A stretch of DNA of 64,000 nucleotides from Heterobilharzia americana. Its lineage: Eukaryota; Platyhelminthes; Trematoda; Strigeidida; Schistosomatidae. A program made the position numbers and the translations under genes. The notes beneath the pieces were generated by a model that saw nothing but the letters and a program-made list of their open reading frames with translations, ran no database searches and was not told the DNA's origin. Of the stretch, positions 48,111 to 58,925 are shown piece after piece (position 1 is the first letter of the stretch; each line of letters opens with the position of its first letter). Where the stretch lies: contig OX104127.1 in assembly GCA_944470555.2 (NCBI GenBank), positions 159,563,276-159,627,275 of the forward strand, read 5' to 3'.

Positions 48111-48129
48111 TGACTAACCCCCCCCTTTA

Positions 48130-49650
48130 ACTGACATTAGAGGATATGAAGATGTGGGAAAGCAGTAGGACCAGACGGGATACCGCCAGAAGCACTGAGA
48201 ACAGACGCAGAGACAACAGCAGACATGCTCACACCACACCACTATTTCAGAAGGTGTGGAAGGAAGAGAAGGTACCTGGCCATTGATTGGAAGAAGGGTT
48301 ACCTTGTCAAACTCCGAAGAAGGGAGACCTCAGTGTTTGCAAGAACTGGAGCGGAATCACTCTCCTGTCCACCCCAAGTAAAATATTAAGCAGCATCGTC
48401 CTGCAGAGGCTAAAGAATGCACTGGATTCAAAACTACGACTGGAACAGGCAAGCAGGCTTCAAGAAGTACAAATCATGTGCAGACCAAATTGCAACGCTT
48501 CGCATTATCATAGAACAAAGCATAGAATGGCAATCAGCTCTCTACCTCAACTTTATCGACTTTGAGAAGGCCTTTGACAGCGTCGACCGAGAGGTGATTT
48601 GGAAACTGCTTCATTACTACGGAGTACCGCAAACCTTTATCCGCCTCATTCAACAACTATATGAAGATCCCATATGCCAAGTAATTCACAATGGAAAGCT
48701 CAGTGATGCTTTTGAAGTGAAGATAGGAGTGAAACAAGGTTGCCTACTATCACCCATGATATTCTTGATTGTGGTCGACTGGATCATGCAGCAAACAGTG
48801 GGGAGCTGTGAGAAGAGGGGATACACTGGACTGCGGAAAGAACCTAGAAGACTTGGATTTCGCCGATGACTTGTGCCTGATGTCACATAAACTTGAAGAT
48901 CTACAGGCAAAAACTAACAAGCTGACAGAAGATGCAGGGCAGCGAAGACGGGACTTCAAGTGAATATAGAAAAGACAGAGGTGATGAAGATACCGCACCA
49001 CCACCACCAACAAACTCCAATCACCATCAACGGGAGAAACTTAAAGGAAGTGGCACAGACGACGATGTCAAAGTCAGAATCGGAAAAGCAAGATAGGCGT
49101 TCATTAGCCTGAAACCAGCGTGAGGATCTTCTGCACTCAGCATGTGGAATAAGATCCGGATTTTCAACACCAACGTCAAGCCAATGCTTCTGTATGACTC
49201 AGAGACTTGGCGTGTCACGAAGGGGATTTCCAATAAACTACAGACATTCATCAACAACTGCCACCTACGCTGGCTCGCTACTGAAGATCAGATGGCCAGA
49301 ATAATGCGAATAAGCAACAAGGAGCTCTGGGAACGAACCAACCAAGAACCTATCACCCAACAAATATGCAGGAGAAAGTGGAGATGGATTGGGCATGCAC
49401 TGAGAAGGCCGACTAGGGATATCATGCGTCAGGCCAGTTGCTCGAGTGGAATCCCCATGGGAAGCGACAAGTTGGGCGTCCGAGGTGAGGGTGGCATGGA
49501 GGAGATCGTGCGAGGAGTAAATGAGGGCTTGTGGGCTGTCGTGGAACCAGGTTCAAAAGATCTCAGAGAACAGAGTGCACTGGAGACGTTTTACTGAAGC
49601 CCTATGTTCCACTAGGAACCCAAGGGACTAATAATAATATATAATAATAG
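48130..49650 (+). mobile_element. RTE-A copy 16, best polymerase, no TGGC array
   Basis: From WKSSRTRRDTARSTEN (shifted form of GNAAGPDGIPPEAL) to the 3' end CACTAGGAACCCAAGGGAC and an AAT tail. At the seed site it reads GAGCTCTGGGAACGAACC, the ancestral-looking form without TGGC. 5'-truncated near 48130. Confidence 0.85.
48150..49597 (+). pseudogene. RTE-A reverse transcriptase, few breaks
   Basis: Order seen: LTPLLQKVWKEE-type box, KKGDLSVCKNWSGITLLSTP, QAGFKKYKSCADQIATLRII, motif A LNFIDFEKAFDSVDREVIWK at about 48550, VIHNGKLSDAFEVKIGVKQG and motif B CLLSPMIFLIVVDWI at about 48720-48785, motif C LDFADDLCLMSHKLED at about 48855-48900 (frameshifted from motif B), NIEKTEVMKIPHHHH, then from 49142 MWNKIRIFNTNVKPMLLYDS and RRKWRWIGHALRRPTRDIM. 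Catalytic Asp residues of motifs A and C are present. About three frameshifts and one deletion at the TYLG box (49040) disable it. Confidence 0.82.
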
Positions 49651-49919
49651 AGGATATGAAGTGAAGTCTAGATCCCTGTTAAAATGTATCGGTTTTCTGT
49701 AGACGGTAACATCCAAACCACTACCTGTCCTTCGTTTTATCCTGTAATCCAAAATAGATAATTCTCCATGTTCATTTCTGCCTTGTAAGTGAATTGAATT
49801 GCACCAACTACTAGGTTTATAAGTGTGAAGAAACTGTCAACATGTCTAATATCGGCATCGTAAATCTACTATACACATATCACCGCAACTTCTTAGAAGT
49901 AAGATTACGCATTCCGAAC

Positions 49920-50577
49920 TATCCATAAATATGTCTTGAAATGGTGGAGAATGATTGTAGCTCAGGTGAATGGTTTCGGTTGCATTCTGTTATCTGAGCT
50001 GGATTGTTTAATCGTAAGGCTTTCATCGTCTCTCAAGATGACATCATCAGCAATAACTCCAGTATCAAGTTAGCCGTCAATATCTCTCCATAAGTGATTC
50101 AACAGCTTGCCCTGACGAACTAGTTTGTATGTGAATGGTTGTTTCCTTTGATTGTTGAGTTATTGACTGACTCCATAGATTATCCTGTTGCCTGTTCCTC
50201 TGCTTCACCTCTGACCTTTCTGTTGTTTATCATTCTTCTTATTGGTTGAGTGATTGGGTCCATGTCCATACGTGTATTGGTTGCTAACTGACTGACCAGA
50301 ATGTCAAGCTTCTAGGAATTCTCTGATATTCTTTGTGTTTCCTCTCTCCATCTAACATTTCTACATTTTCAAAACTGAATTCATGTGCATAGTTGTTATT
50401 CACGGGCATTGAAATGAGCAGCGATGAAATATCATGACGTTGAATAGCCAAGTGATATTCCGGTTTGTCTTCTTTGGTTGTGCATATTCCGGTTTGCATA
50501 ATAGTGTTTGGAGGGAAGTTGTTGGTTTATGAGTGGCCACGCCAATTCCAAGTGGTTTCAGTAATCTTGTTGTGATT

Positions 50578-50665
<88 letters not shown>

Positions 50666-51000
50666 TTTATGTATGGTTGGGTGATACGTTTATTGATTTC
50701 TGTCTATGACTTTGTAGTTGATGATGTACGGGATAGGCATGTTTTGATATAGTTTCGTGGGTAGCCGTTCTCTTTTAGGATAAACATTTAGTAATTTTCT
50801 AATTTTTCCGTGAAGTTGTTGTATTGCAGTGTGTTCTCGCTTTTTTGAATAGAATCTGCACGTATGAGCGAGAATACAGTGCAGACCACTTCATACTGAA
50901 GTTAGTGCTGATGATGTCGCCTAGCAAGACGATGAAAGGTCCACGACTCAGAGTACACAATACAACCAAGATAAATATATCTCTTACAATTAGGGATATT
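49920..51000 (-). mobile_element. PLE family 1 copy with internal TA array
   Basis: Minus-strand order: terminal-type sequence near 50880-50980, thumb (KRERLPTKLYQNM, YIINYKVIDRNQ), a (TA)n array where the other copy reads about PYIKNVS, GTGGCCACTCATAAACC, then AIQRHDISSLLISMPVNNNY and HEFSFENVEMLDGERKHKEY and the terminal region to about 49930. It abuts GIY-YIG unit 2 as copy 1 does. Confidence 0.75.
50582..50662 (+). repeat. (TA)40 dinucleotide array inside a PLE
   Basis: About 81 bases of perfect TA inside the PLE family 1 coding region, between the thumb and the nuclease. Confidence 0.96.
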
Positions 51001-51189
51001 AGTGACCATATTACTATTCATTCTGTTTGTCTACATATTTTGTCCTAAACCTTAAGGACTTTGGAGTTTAAACACAACTGTACACCTGAAATGACACAAT
51101 GTTTACTGGAATTGAACAACTGTAGAGGTCAAAGACAAATATGTTATAATTTAATAATTCCCATTGTAACATCAAGAACAAGATATTCA

Positions 51190-51596
51190 GCGAAGAGACT
51201 CTTTTCAACGAATTTATTTTCAAGCTGTACAATCGTATATATATGGTATTTGGAAAAAATTATATCCTGTGAGGAAAACTAAACACTATATGGTGATGAT
51301 AATAATAATAGAGCGGGTGATGACATAGGCATTTATGATTATAATAACAATTGAAGTGCGAATGATAACAAATAGATTATGTAATATATGGAATGGTACA
51401 TAGAGAGTATATAACTCAGAAGGGGGTGAAAAAATTGTTGAAAATGGTAAATCAATTAAGTATTATGTAATGGCATTAGACAAATTGGACAAGATGAAGT
51501 CAATGTTTTCTAAAAGGATTAAGACAATTAAGTGAAACAACACCGGAAACTAGTTGAAGTGAAGGCGATTATAATAACAATAATAGTGATAAAGGA
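51190..51596 (+). repeat. Left inverted repeat of GIY-YIG unit 2
   Basis: About 407 bp; includes TTATATCCTGTGAGGAAAAC. Mirror at about 52219-52629. Confidence 0.87.
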
Positions 51597-51653
51597 AGGA
51601 TACAAAGGTTAAATTAACAAAGTGGGAGGGGGAGCTAATGGGGTGGGAAAATG

Positions 51654-52214
51654 TTATGGCCATGATAAAGACAGTGACTGCACATACTTCTTTTGTACAC
51701 ACAGATCAGGTCTTAGTTCATGAATAGCTAAAGCCTCCGCTGTTTTAAGGAGTTGAAAACGAAGAGAACGTGGGAGGTTTGGGCGAATTTGATAAATAAT
51801 TTCAAAGTCATCGTCTGGATTTGTTGTGTGATGGAAGTCAATCAAATGTTCTAGAATCGAACTTCTAACAGACTTTCTTTCACCTTTATAAAACCAAGCA
51901 GGAACATGTTCTCGTATACGTGTAGAAAGCATTCTCTGGCTACGGCCGATGTACCTTGCTCCACAAGAGCAGGTGAACTGGTAGATGCACATAGAGGCGG
52001 CCAAACAAGGAAGCTTGTCTTTAACGCAGTTGGAGAATAGGTTGCGGCTGGTAAAAGTCAACTGAAGTCTTGCTGCGAAGAAAGTCCTATTGATTGATCT
52101 GGTAAGACGATCCTTCAGTACATCCGATGCTAGGTCTCCTTTAAACTCTAGGCTCATAAACGATCTTTTCTTTGAGACTGAGTGGATGACTGGTTTAGTG
52201 TTTCTTTCCCGCAT
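51654..52214 (-). CDS. GIY-YIG endonuclease-like protein (PLE type), 186 aa, intact
   Basis: Same length and frame as 10632-11192. Eight residues differ: S/V, K/N, C/S, Q/R, S/F, N/D, L/R and V/A. The core CIYQFTCSCGARYIGRSQR and the C-terminal CVQKKYVQSLSL are unchanged. This copy has LSTRIREH where copy 1 has LCTRIQEH; an Arg after TRI is the usual residue in the family, so this copy is closer to a working nuclease. No polymerase domain is attached. Confidence 0.8.
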   Translation of the reverse strand: MRERNTKPVIHSVSKKRSFMSLEFKGDLASDVLKDRLTRSINRTFFAARLQLTFTSRNLFSNCVKDKLPCLAASMCIYQFTCSCGARYIGRSQRMLSTRIREHVPAWFYKGERKSVRSSILEHLIDFHHTTNPDDDFEIIYQIRPNLPRSLRFQLLKTAEALAIHELRPDLCVQKKYVQSLSLSWP

Positions 52215-52218
52215 ATTT

Positions 52219-52629
52219 TTATCACTATTATTGTTATTATAATCGCCTTCACTTCAACTAGTTTCCGGTGTTGTTCCACTTAAATTGTCTTAATCCTTTT
52301 AGAAAACATTGACTACATCTTGTCCAATTTGTCTAATGCCATTACATAATACTTAATTGATTTACCATTTTCAACAATTTTTTCACCCCCTTCTGAGTTA
52401 TATACTCTCTATGTACCATTCCATATATATTACATAATCTATTTGTTATCATTCGCACTTCAATTGTTATTATAATCACAAATGCCTATGTCATCATCCG
52501 CTCTATGATTATTCTCATCATCACCATATAGTGTTTAGTTTTCCTCACAGGATATAATTTTTTTCCAAATACCATATATATACGATTGTACAGCTTGAAA
52601 ATAAATTCGTTGAAAAGAGTCTCTTCGCT
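52219..52629 (-). repeat. Right inverted repeat of GIY-YIG unit 2
   Basis: About 411 bp, with few differences from the left arm (an added ATTATTCTCATCATCACC piece). It contains whatever drives the ORF, whose ATG lies within 10 bp of its inner edge. Confidence 0.86.
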
Positions 52630-53025
52630 TAATATATGTTATACTTGACTATGATGACAGTATATCAAACACAAACTTTCCTAGTCCCTTCCATATATAC
52701 TTTTTTTGTTTAAATGTATGCGAAAAGGAAGTAAATGTCAGACACCTAGATAGTAAGTACTACTGAATGGATCATTTTAAATTAGCTCATGAATCTGGTT
52801 GAAAGTCAATTGAAAATATCATCAGTCCAGGGTAAACTAATAAACCTGAGTTAAAAAATGTGAGAATAACAATAATGGAATTCACTTTCTAATTCAACAG
52901 TTGACATCAATTGCAAACAAACACAAGTTGTAATAAAAAATATCCTAATCCCAAAGACAAGCAAATCATTAAAGAATTTTGCCTTCGATAACTTCTTCCT
53001 CAGGTTCTTCAGTCGTATATGCATA
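52630..53025. other. Intron sequence, no element recognised
   Basis: AT-rich, nothing supported. Confidence 0.4.
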
Positions 53026-53029
53026 CTTC

Positions 53030-53290
53030 TTTAATGGCATTCAAGTTTCAGTGGCCTAGTGGATAACGCTTTGACGTTCAAAGCTATGGGTATTATGTTT
53101 GAGTCTTGATGGGAACAATATCACTCACTAGGATGAAGGTACATCCAGCTGACGAGTCACTCCCAAAATGGACGAAACATGAATCCTAGGTTCCATTACT
53201 GAGGTATTCACATAGGAGCCCATCTATCAACAGAGGTAGAGTAATTCGACTCAGTATAACAACGGGAGATTACATGTATCAATATACAGG
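53030..53290 (+). mobile_element. Sm-alpha-like SINE-A, near full length, hammerhead core intact
   Basis: Head with GTGGCCTAGTGGATAACG (A box) and TTTGAGTCTTGATGG (B-box area), CACTCACTAGGATGAAGG, the ribozyme at 53155-53205, then CACATAGGAGCCCATCTATC and TAATTCGACTCAGTATAAC. The best-preserved SINE-A in the window. Confidence 0.78.
53152..53205 (+). ncRNA. Hammerhead ribozyme motif, Sm-alpha type
   Basis: ACATCCAG as stem I 5' side, core CTGACGA, stem II GTC with a long loop and GAC, core GAAA, short stem III around CATG, cleavage triplet ATC (fits NUH), and CTAGG as stem I 3' side with one mismatch. The match to the published Sm-alpha plan is clear. Stem III is short, as in that family. 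Confidence 0.66.
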
Positions 53291-53299
53291 AACGTCAAT

Positions 53300-53800
53300 A
53301 ACAACAAGTACACAAGAGATTTTAGAACAGCTAGTTATGATTTTCTTCAACACTAGATGGTAAACGAGAAGTAATGAAAGATTTTGTCAAGCAGATAAGA
53401 GTGATCTAAACATTGGACAGCCGTTTAGCTCTTTTTAGGGTAGATCTAATCAGTAGTGTAACCGGGTGAATCCACGTTATGTAGGCGAATGGCTTAGATT
53501 ACTTGAATCTAACTAGTTGACTTGTATGGACTGGTGTGTGTGAAACAGAACGATCAATTTGAAAATGATTTACAAATTTACTGGTCCACATTGATATTTC
53601 TGACTGTGATCTGCCTACCGAAATGTACACATCAGTCTAACTGGTTTCTAACTACTCAATTCGCTCAGTAGTAGTATAGTTGGCTCGTTCATAACACTTC
53701 TGTTTCCAACTGGAACGGACAATTGAAAATCTACTCAACTGTATGAAATGTCAAGTTGAAGTGTTCAATTTGCAAAAAGTGGAACGTTTTGCATTGAAGA
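53300..53800. other. Intron sequence, no element recognised
   Basis: AT-rich, no open frame or family match. Confidence 0.4.
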
Positions 53801-53804
53801 TATT

Positions 53805-53990
53805 GAGGATGCATAGTGGCCAATAATGGAATCTATGATGTGCATTTTGTCCTATCTGATACTCATCAGCCAAATTGATCTAAATCCTAATTGAGTAATA
53901 TAGTCTCCAATAAGATTGAAACCCTGCATACATCACTTTAAACGCAATATTCAAGATAGATCAATCAATTCGGTACAAACCAATCCACAA
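53805..53990 (-). mobile_element. Sm-alpha-like SINE-A, minus
   Basis: Minus strand: GGCTGATGAGTATCAGATAG, GACAAAATGCACATC and ATAGATTCCATTATTGGCC. Core CTGATGA intact; GAAA reads CAAAA, so cleavage is doubtful. Confidence 0.65.
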
Positions 53991-54394
53991 TAGGAAATAT
54001 GCATGTCATAATACGAATTCATTTTAGTTCGAATGTAAACTTCAAACGGAATTCATTAAGATAGTTAGAGGTCAAAAGAGGTTATATAATCGAAAAAGTG
54101 GAGAGCAGAGTTTTGTGAGTAAACGTTTGTTTATCGATGAATGTAGAATCAGTTAAATAGAGATAAATGATTTAGGAAATACTAATTTACGTAAAAATGA
54201 TGCATGAACTTAATAAAGTTGTTTGAAATAACAAACATGCAAGGTCATCCACAGTATGGAAGTTGGAAATTAGGTGTCGTATAATAAGATGTTCAGGGAT
54301 AATTTCAAAGGAGACCAGCCTCGAACCAACTAAGATAGTAGATATATATAAACGAAGGATAGTGGTTAGCCCCAGAGCCCAGCACATATGTTTC

Positions 54395-54620
54395 GTCAGC
54401 TAGTTGTATATGCCTCTGAGTAAGTAATTTTGTTCCTGGCAAGACTGGAACCCATGATGATACATCGTTTCAAATGCTACAGCGTTACCCACGACACTCA
54501 CCTCATGTGCTATCCATCCTCAAACTAAAATTACCAGCAATATCCAGCCATCTCTGTCTGGGAGTCTACATATCAATATTAGCAGATCAATTCGGTCCAA
54601 TCAACGATGAGAAATAGTGA
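54395..54620 (-). mobile_element. Sm-alpha-like SINE-A, minus, stem II deleted
   Basis: Minus strand: TACAACTAGCTGACGAAAC, the same stem II deletion (CTGACGAAAC) as at 36757. Then the head with CATTTGAAACGATG and the 5' region CCGAATTGATCTGC. The two deletion copies may come from one master. Confidence 0.6.
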
Positions 54621-54639
54621 TGATACTCGCTGATAATTG

Positions 54640-54725
54640 AAGATGAAATTCGGATTCGAACCAGTGACCACCGAGTTTCACGCCCGATGGTTCACCAACT
54701 AACCTATGAGGTCTGACTGCTGACC
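54640..54725 (-). pseudogene. tRNA-like sequence, minus arm of an inverted pair
   Basis: Minus strand: CTCATAGGTTAGTTGGTG (D-arm-like), TCACTGGTTCGAATCCG (T-arm/B box). The anticodon arm does not fold. Flanked by ATTTTTATTTCACTCCAATC, a phrase mirrored beside the plus copy at 54900-54985. Confidence 0.5.
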
Positions 54726-54899
54726 AGATTTTTATTTCACTCCAATCACAAGCGTCACTATCGCTTGATCGTAATCACACTCGTTGCCTAGTCAGAACTT
54801 CTCATTCCAATACGACCAAGAGATAGTAACGCATCGCAAATTCACATGGTAGTCGAGCAAAATCCCAGCTTATAATTGAAGTAAAATAAAAATCTGGCC

Positions 54900-54985
54900 A
54901 GCAATCGAACCTCATAGCTCAGTTGGTAGAGCGTAGGGCCGAAAACTTGGCAGTCGCCCAGTTCGAATCCGGCTGCGCTCCAAAT
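54900..54985 (+). pseudogene. tRNA-like sequence, plus arm of an inverted pair
   Basis: CTCATAGCTCAGTTGGTAGA with a paired D stem (GCTC/GAGC), and B box CAGTTCGAATCC. T and acceptor stems pair poorly and there is no good anticodon loop, so it is a pseudogene or SINE head rather than a tRNA gene. Confidence 0.55.
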
Positions 54986-54989
54986 TTCC

Positions 54990-55595
54990 ATTTCACCTTC
55001 AATCATCACCCAGTATCAATATATGCATATATACTTTTATGTATTATAAAACTTTAAAACAATTTATTCCTTTAATAAATTTTGATAACGTTATTAGAAG
55101 TCGAAGATTATCTGAACAGTGTGTGTGTGTGATGTATTTGTGCAGTACATATTTTGAACAATCTGATCCCCACACGTTTACTTGTCTCAAGTCAACTTAC
55201 ATATGAAAATGAAAGGGAAAAGTTCAAAGGTTAAATATCATGAATATGAAAAGATTATGACACTAGTCTTGGTAATATAATCTGGTTGCCAAGGCTTACC
55301 AAGATGAAACAACACATAACAGGGGGGGTTAAGTTTACGAATGGTTAACGCTTCATCAAATTTCAGTATGCCCCCCTAACTGATCCGATATAATATCTTG
55401 AATGCTGATTCATTTCAATGATATGCTTTGTCATAGATTAGGATAGATGTCTGTCCCCTGCACTTATCAAAATTTCCCTGTTGAAGTGCTTTTCAAGCAA
55501 TTTACACATATATTCTTAATATAAGAGTAAAACTTGGACACTGTGGTCGATTACAATTCCACTTTAGCCTGTTTATTAGAAATATCATAAGTGTG
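54990..55595. other. Intron sequence, no element recognised
   Basis: Contains a short GT run near 55122 and a C-rich GCCCCCCTAACTG piece near 55370. No family match. Confidence 0.4.
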
Positions 55596-55599
55596 AAGG

Positions 55600-55945
55600 G
55601 ACAGTATCATTTACTGGATAACGTTTCGGACAAAATTTATTGTCCATACTCATATCAAGTAACTAACTTCACAACTTCGAGACAGACTTTATATATTCCT
55701 AATTTTCTCTCCTTCTCTATGATGACAAGGGTAGTAGAATCTTCAGTACATCTGGAAAAGGGGAAGAATCGTTTCGATTGCATGTGTTGGATGTCAGTTG
55801 ATTCGATAAACAAAGATTCGGGGACGGGAGAGATGGGAACTTTCAACATTCCTAAAGATTCGGTTATCAGTCTCTCCCTCCACCCAACTAAGTTAGTTTT
55901 CAAAACTGTTGCCCTACCCCACCTTACTGTGTGATTGTGTGTCAT
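55600..55945 (-). mobile_element. PLE family 2 terminal region
   Basis: GTTGGATGTCAGTTGATTCG, GTCTCTCCCTCCACCCAAC and CTTACTGTGTGATTGTGTG match 47480-47600 in the same order and orientation. AACGTTTCGGACAAAATTTA near 55620 is typical PLE terminal wording. It is joined abruptly to RTE-A copy 17. Confidence 0.6.
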
Positions 55946-56990
55946 TGCAATTTTATCAGCACATAATTGGTACTTCCTGAATCCAGCCAGCCTGTTCCCG
56001 TCGTAGTTTCCAATCCACTGCATCCTTTAGTCTCTCCAGGATGATGCAGATTAATATTTTGCTTGCTTTGGGTGGACACCAGCATAATTCCGAGCCACTT
56101 CTTGCAAACACTGAGGTCTCCCTTCTTCCGCAGTTTGACAACGTAACCCTTCTTCCAATCACCAGGTACCTTCCTCTCCTTCCAGACCTTCTGCAATAGT
56201 GGTGTGAGCATGTCTGCTGTTATCCCTGAGTCTCTTCTCAGTGCTTCTGGACGGATTCCATCTGGTCCTGTTGCTTTCCAGCATTTCAGCTACTTTATGG
56301 CGTTCACAACTTCCACTTTCATTGGAGGGTTTGTGTTCACTGGTAGTTCTGTTGCTGGGCTGCAGGTGGTGGTTGATTCACGAGCTTTTCCAATTGGTCT
56401 ACCCATCGTTTCCTTTGTTCCTCATCCTCAGTGATTAGATTTCCTTCATTATCTTTTATTCATCTCATCTGTGTTGATCTCTTCCATCCCAGATAGTAAC
56501 CTGCTTATTTGATACAATCTTGTCAGGTCTCTGTCTCTCCTACCTGCAGCCTGTTCTGCTTCACTTGCAAGTGTGTCATAGAAGGGCTATTTGTCTTTAC
56601 GCGCACTCTTCTTCACTTCTTTGTCCAGTGTTTTATACATTGTACTCAGTTCCTCTTCTCATCGTTCATCCTTGCACTGGTTTATCTTCTGCTTTACCAT
56701 CCTCCTCTCCCTGCTCTTTCACCTTCCATGTGTCCATCGAGATCCATTCCTTGTCTTCTTTCTTCCTAATACAGTTATGCAGCTTTCTTTCCACATAGCT
56801 TTCGAAGAGTTCCAGTGCTCATCTACACCGGTTTTTTTCAGGGATGTTGCTCGATATCTCCCATTTTATTTTGATGGCTGCCGTGAAGATTTTCTTTGTA
56901 GTTTCGTCCTTCAGTTTCTGTTCCGGGTGTTGAACTTGAACTGCTCATTTCCCCTCTGTATGGTACTTTAAGAAATATATCCTTCTTGAG
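55945..56990 (-). mobile_element. RTE-A copy 17: linker and polymerase N-terminus
   Basis: Minus strand: TPGTETEGRNYKENLHGSHQ, linker with EEELSTMYKTLDKEVKKSA- and RRDRDLTRLYQISRLLSGME-type wording (the same as 1870-2080), then LTPLLQKVWKERKVPGDWKK and KKGDLSVCKKWLGIMLVST. It breaks off near 55945 before motif A. Confidence 0.8.
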
Positions 56991-57359
56991 GACAGAGGAA
57001 ATTATAGACTTCAAGGTTAGCTGTTCTTTACAACATTTCACAAACTGTACTGGATATCAGTTTTCCATGATTCTATCTATCAGAAATTTCCTCTCATCAT
57101 CCATTTTACCAAATGTACAAATACATTGAATCCTAGTGAATAAGCGTCTTATTAAGGCTTTCATTGGACAAAAGCTGTAGAAACTCAAGTACTATCCTGC
57201 CCAAGTAAGTTTTTTTTAATAAATTGATCGTCTCATAGAGATCCTTCTTCCCTCTGGTACAAGAGTATATCAAGTTGATGAAGATTTTTTATCCTCACCT
57301 ATCAAATTGATATGATATTACAATACTAATGAATTATAAGATAAAGTAAATTCCAACCA
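56991..57359. other. Intron sequence next to host exon 2
   Basis: AT-rich, no element recognised. Confidence 0.4.
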
Positions 57360-57365
57360 ACTTAC

Positions 57366-57485
57366 CTATCAACATGTTCATGAATTTCATTTTCTAATGT
57401 TTTTTCTCTAATTTGTAATAGACTTTCATGTTTTTTACTTTCAAGTTCATATTTCTCCCAATCCTTTTGAAGTTGTATTTTCTCT
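57366..57485 (-). CDS. Coiled-coil gene exon 2 of those seen
   Basis: The intron ends ATTTTAG and the donor is GTAAGT. The exon is 120 nt, phase 2 to phase 2. The peptide begins EKIQLQKDWEKYELESKKHE and continues through LLQIREKTLENEIHEHVDR. It is strongly charged helix and continues the coiled coil without a break. The split codon AG|A restores Arg at both junctions. Confidence 0.85.
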
Positions 57486-57799
57486 CTAAAATAATCAAGT
57501 TAACATTGAAATTTTTATTTTAATGAAATTTATATAGAAACTAAAAACAGAAATCCCCTTCCTAAATATTTGAAAGTATTTGAATAAAGTAAGAACAAGA
57601 ATAGTTACAGAATCAGAATACATAATATTTCATGGTTTCTCATCAATTACTTTACAATATATAGAATACTATGTTCACAATAACAAAACATGTTATTCGA
57701 TATACTTTCACTAACCGATAAGAATGTTTTGATTGAAAGAGAAAGTAATACACATTGAATGGAATTCTCACTACATCATGAACCATTAAATTTCAGCTT

Positions 57800-57985
57800 T
57801 ATTGACTCAAAGATGACATGCTTACCATGGGACATAAAGATCCTAGGTTCAATCCGTCGAGGGATCGTGTACAGCTAAAGAGTCCTATACTTGAAGGAAA
57901 CATTTCTTCAGTGCTTCCAGGTTTCCAATATCTCTCCAGTTGGTATCAGTCCATGATGAATATCAACTTCAGGTCAATAAATAAA
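57800..57985 (+). mobile_element. SINE-B copy, old
   Basis: GGGACATAAAGATCCTAGG, TTCAATCCGTCGAGGG (B-box area), GTACAGCTAAAGAGTCC, GAAGGAAACATTTCTTCAG and the tail TATCAGTCCATGATGAATA. The ribozyme core is lost. Confidence 0.6.
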
Positions 57986-58044
57986 TGCCCACGAACCTCC
58001 AAAATATCAGTGAAACATTTGTACATTGTGTAATGGATTAATGT

Positions 58045-58925
58045 ATTTTATTATTATTATTACTCCCTTGGGTTCCTAGTGGAACATAGGGCTTCAGTAA
58101 CACGTCTTCAGTGCACTCTGTTCTCTGAGATCTTTTAAACCTGGTTCCACGACAGCCCAGAAGCTCTCATTTACTCCTCGCACGATCTCCTCCATGTCAC
58201 CCTCACCTCGGACGCCCAACTTGTCGCTTCCCATGGGGATTCCACTCGAGCAACTGGCCTGACGCATGATATCCCTAGTCGGCCTTCTCAGTGTATGCCC
58301 AATCCATCTCCACTTCTTCCTGCATATTTGTTGCGTGATAGGTTCTTGGTTGGTTCGTTCCCAGAGCTCCTTGTTGCTTATTCTTTCTGGCCATCTGATC
58401 TTCAGTAGCGAGCGTAGGTGGCAGTTGTTGATGAATGTCTGTAGTTTATTGGAAATCCCCTTCGTGACACGCCAAGTCTCTGAGTCATACAGAAGCATTG
58501 GCTTGACGTTGGTGTTGAAAATCCGGATCTTGTTCCACATGCTGAGTACAGAAGATCTTCACGCTGGTTTCAGGCTAATGAACGCCTGTCTTGCTTTTCC
58601 GATTCTGACTTTGACATCCTCGTCTGTGCCGCCTGTAGTTGAAACAGTGCTTCCTAGATAGGTGAAGGAGGTTACTTCCTTTAAGTTTCTCCCGTTGATG
58701 GTGACTGGAGTTTGTTGTTGTCGGAGTTGTTGGTTGGGTATCTTCATCACCTCTGTCTTCTCTATATTCACTTGAAGTCCGGTCTTCACTGTCTCTTCTG
58801 TCAACTTGTTAGTTTTCGCCTGTAGATCTTCAAGTTTATGTGACATCAGGCACAAGTCATCGGCGAAATCCAAGTCTTCTAGGTTCTTTTCCGCAGTCCA
58901 GCGTATCCCCCTCTTCTCGCTCATA
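58045..58925 (-). mobile_element. RTE-A copy 18, 3' half, no TGGC array
   Basis: TTA tail and CCCTTGGGTTCCTAGTGG at the left. Minus strand carries RRKWRWIGHTLRRPTRDIMR, ISNKELWERTNQEP (no TGGC), TNVKPMLLYDSETWRVTKG, TYLGSTVSTTGGTDEDVKVR, NIEKTEVMKIPNQQ and LEDLDFADDLCLMSHKLEDL at about 58860. Two open blocks of 121 and 148 codons make it the best C-terminal region in the window. Confidence 0.86.

Larger units (their letters stand above)
51190..52629 (-). mobile_element. GIY-YIG unit with long inverted repeats, copy 2
   Basis: Outer ends GCGAAGAGACTCTTTTCAAC and its mirror bound two arms of about 405 bp. The centre (51597-52218) carries an intact ORF and a short 3' region. Compared with copy 1 the arms are more complete. 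The sequence outside the left arm (51143-51190) matches the outer right flank of copy 1, so the true unit may extend beyond the arms on one side. Confidence 0.8.

Noticed and set aside
54900..54985. A functional tRNA gene
   Set aside because: Good A and B boxes and D stem, but the T stem, acceptor stem and anticodon arm do not pair. The same holds for 54640-54725 and for the anticodon arm at 22676-22752.
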